Assembly (NCBI GenBank): GCA_036378495.1
Contig: DASUWI010000062.1
Location: 1-21,983, forward strand
DNA length: 21,983 bases
Origin: JAFALX01 sp036378495
GTDB taxonomy: Bacteria > Chloroflexota > Dormibacteria > Aeolococcales > Aeolococcaceae
Direction: 5' to 3'
Shown: in pieces, positions 20,822 to 21,983 of the stretch
Layout: each line of letters starts with the position of its first letter
Position numbering within the stretch: the first letter of the stretch is position 1
Notes under the pieces: generated by a model
Seen by the model: only the letters and a program-made list of their open reading frames with translations
Told to the model about the DNA's origin: nothing
Databases searched by the model: none
Made by a program: the position numbers and the translations under genes

Positions 20822-21983
20822 GGATCGAGCGCCTCGAAATCGCAGGCTTCGGGAGCCTTCGCGACGTCACCGTCGACCTCCACCCTCGGCTCACCGTTGT
20901 CCTGGGGGACAACGAGTCCGGCAAGTCGACGCTGCATCGCGCCATCCGCGCGGCGCTGTACGGCATGGATGCCGGGGGTCAGGGGCGTCCGGTCGACAAG
21001 AGCGACTGGGCGCGCTGGGCTCCGTGGAGATCCGGGCCGTATGGCGTCGCGCTCACCTATCTGCTGGAGGACGGCCGCCGCATCCGCGTCGCGCGCCGCC
21101 TCGACATCCGCGAGCAGCCGGTGCAGGTGCTGGAGCTGGGCGGGTCTGAGCTCACCGACGAGCTGCGCCGCGGCCGCATGGTGACGCCGGGGCGCTTCCA
21201 TCTCGGCCTGGACGAAGCGGTGTTCTGCGCCACCGCCTGGTTGGGCGACGACGGGCTGGGGCTCGGGTCCGTCGATGGTCCGGGCGGCCGCGTCCGTGAC
21301 GTCCAGCAGGCGATCGAACGCCTTGCCGATACCGGCAGCGCCACCACTGCGGCCGAGGCGCTGCGACGGCTTCGCGAGGCCCAGCAGCGCGTCGGCACCG
21401 AGCGTCGTTCCGCAAGCCAGCTCGGCGCCGCCAGCGTCCGCATGCGCGAGCTCACCCTCCGCCTCGACGAGGCGGCGCGCCAGGCCAACGCGGTCGCGTC
21501 GGAACGGCAGCGGCTGCACGACCTCGAGGCGGCGGCTGCGGAGGCGGCGGACCGCCGCCTCGACGCGGAGCGCCGCTGGATTCGCGGGCGCATCGGGGAC
21601 ATCGAATCGCGCCTGCGGCACGCGTCCACGGCGCAATCGGAGGTGGCGGAGCTCACGGCCACCGTCGAGGAGACGGCGCGCTTCGCCGACTTCCCGCTCG
21701 ATGTGGAGGAGCAGGCGACGCGTCTCGGCGGCGAGCTCAACCACGCCGCCGCAGCAGCCGCGGAAGCGATGGCGCGCTGGGAGGCGTCGGCGCAGTCGCT
21801 GGAGACCCTGCGCCGGCGCCGCACCGAGATCGCCTCTGGGCTGCAGGCTGTCGACTCGACGCCGCGCATCGACCCTGATTCGCTCGGCGGTGCTGCCCGG
21901 CTCGAGGGCGAGGTGGCTGCGCTCGAGGCGGCGTCGGCCGCCGCCATGACCGACGCCGGCGCCGACTCTCGAATCGAAGCCCT
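20818..21983 (+). CDS. AAA-type ATPase, SbcC/YhaN-like (partial, runs off the window)
   Basis: The N-terminal 388 residues of an SMC-like ATPase. It begins MRIERLEIAGFGSLRDVTVDL, the usual opening of RecF/SbcC/YhaN proteins, with Walker A GDNESGKST at 30-38 and RAIRAALYGM after it. The first ATPase lobe extends to about 165, and from about 165 to the window edge the chain is Ala/Arg/Glu-rich heptads, the ascending arm of a coiled coil. The GTG at 20818 overlaps the nuclease stop (GTGA). The signature motif and Walker B should lie beyond the edge. The LYG after Walker A and small first lobe look more like YhaN than like E. coli SbcC. Role: DNA end processing or repair together with the upstream nuclease. 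Confidence 0.88.
   Translation, partial: MRIERLEIAGFGSLRDVTVDLHPRLTVVLGDNESGKSTLHRAIRAALYGMDAGGQGRPVDKSDWARWAPWRSGPYGVALTYLLEDGRRIRVARRLDIREQPVQVLELGGSELTDELRRGRMVTPGRFHLGLDEAVFCATAWLGDDGLGLGSVDGPGGRVRDVQQAIERLADTGSATTAAEALRRLREAQQRVGTERRSASQLGAASVRMRELTLRLDEAARQANAVASERQRLHDLEAAAAEAADRRLDAERRWIRGRIGDIESRLRHASTAQSEVAELTATVEETARFADFPLDVEEQATRLGGELNHAAAAAAEAMARWEASAQSLETLRRRRTEIASGLQAVDSTPRIDPDSLGGAARLEGEVAALEAASAAAMTDAGADSRIEA

Noticed and set aside
20776..21744. A 322-codon minus-strand frame opposite the ATPase
   Set aside because: It has no motif, while the plus strand carries a clear Walker A and coiled-coil heptads.

Overview
The window is GC-rich, with strong codon bias, frequent GTG (and one TTG) starts, GTGA/ATGA stop-start overlaps between neighbouring genes, and a tRNA with no encoded CCA. 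Its gene set is a menaquinol-type split cytochrome b complex, a YSHP-type cytochrome oxidase, a DHA2 drug exporter and a YhaO/YhaN-like repair pair. This suggests an aerobic Gram-positive-lineage bacterium of the Actinobacteriota / Chloroflexota / Dormibacterota kind, probably from soil. The assignment is an inference from gene style, not from a marker gene.

Layout. 1-395: no recognisable gene, ending in a 19-bp imperfect inverted repeat that abuts the 3' end of a tRNA-Arg(CCG) (396-468, minus). 526-834 (minus): a small coiled-coil protein, divergent from birA (877-1668, plus). 1696-12045 (all minus): one long respiratory block. In transcription order it holds a 44-aa one-helix protein, Rieske protein, cytochrome b6-like N-half, subunit IV-like C-half, triheme cytochrome c, two small one-helix proteins (40 and 44 aa), a PGLGQLYNG-type membrane protein, a 69-aa protein, a 36-bp palindromic tandem repeat, ctaC, ctaD, ctaA, ctaB, a 39-aa one-helix protein, a subunit IV-like two-helix protein, ctaG and a cupredoxin lipoprotein. 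12121-12621 (plus): unknown protein. 12638-13102 (minus): unknown membrane protein. 13178-15857 (plus): fabH-accD-accA. 15936-17251 (plus): a SnoaL-like protein and a membrane protein with no ordinary start codon. 17190-19578 (minus): a MarR regulator followed by a DHA2-family exporter. 19679-21983 (plus): an SbcD/YhaO-like nuclease and a YhaN/SbcC-like ATPase that runs off the end.

How the genes work together. The main block encodes a nearly complete quinol-to-oxygen branch. The Rieske / split-cytochrome-b / triheme-cytochrome complex would oxidise quinol and pass electrons to the CuA subunit of an aa3-type oxidase. CtaA and CtaB make heme A, and CtaG delivers copper. A lipid-anchored blue-copper protein is encoded last and may carry electrons or copper. 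No ordinary oxidase subunit III gene is visible. Four single-helix proteins of 39-44 residues are woven into this block by tight spacing or 4-base overlaps and are good candidates for undescribed small subunits or assembly factors. The cytochrome b half keeps the Cys-Leu-Gly-Gly position used by b6-type cytochromes to hold heme ci. The fabH-accD-accA cluster serves fatty-acid initiation, and birA supplies the biotin attachment that acetyl-CoA carboxylase needs; accB and accC are not in the window.
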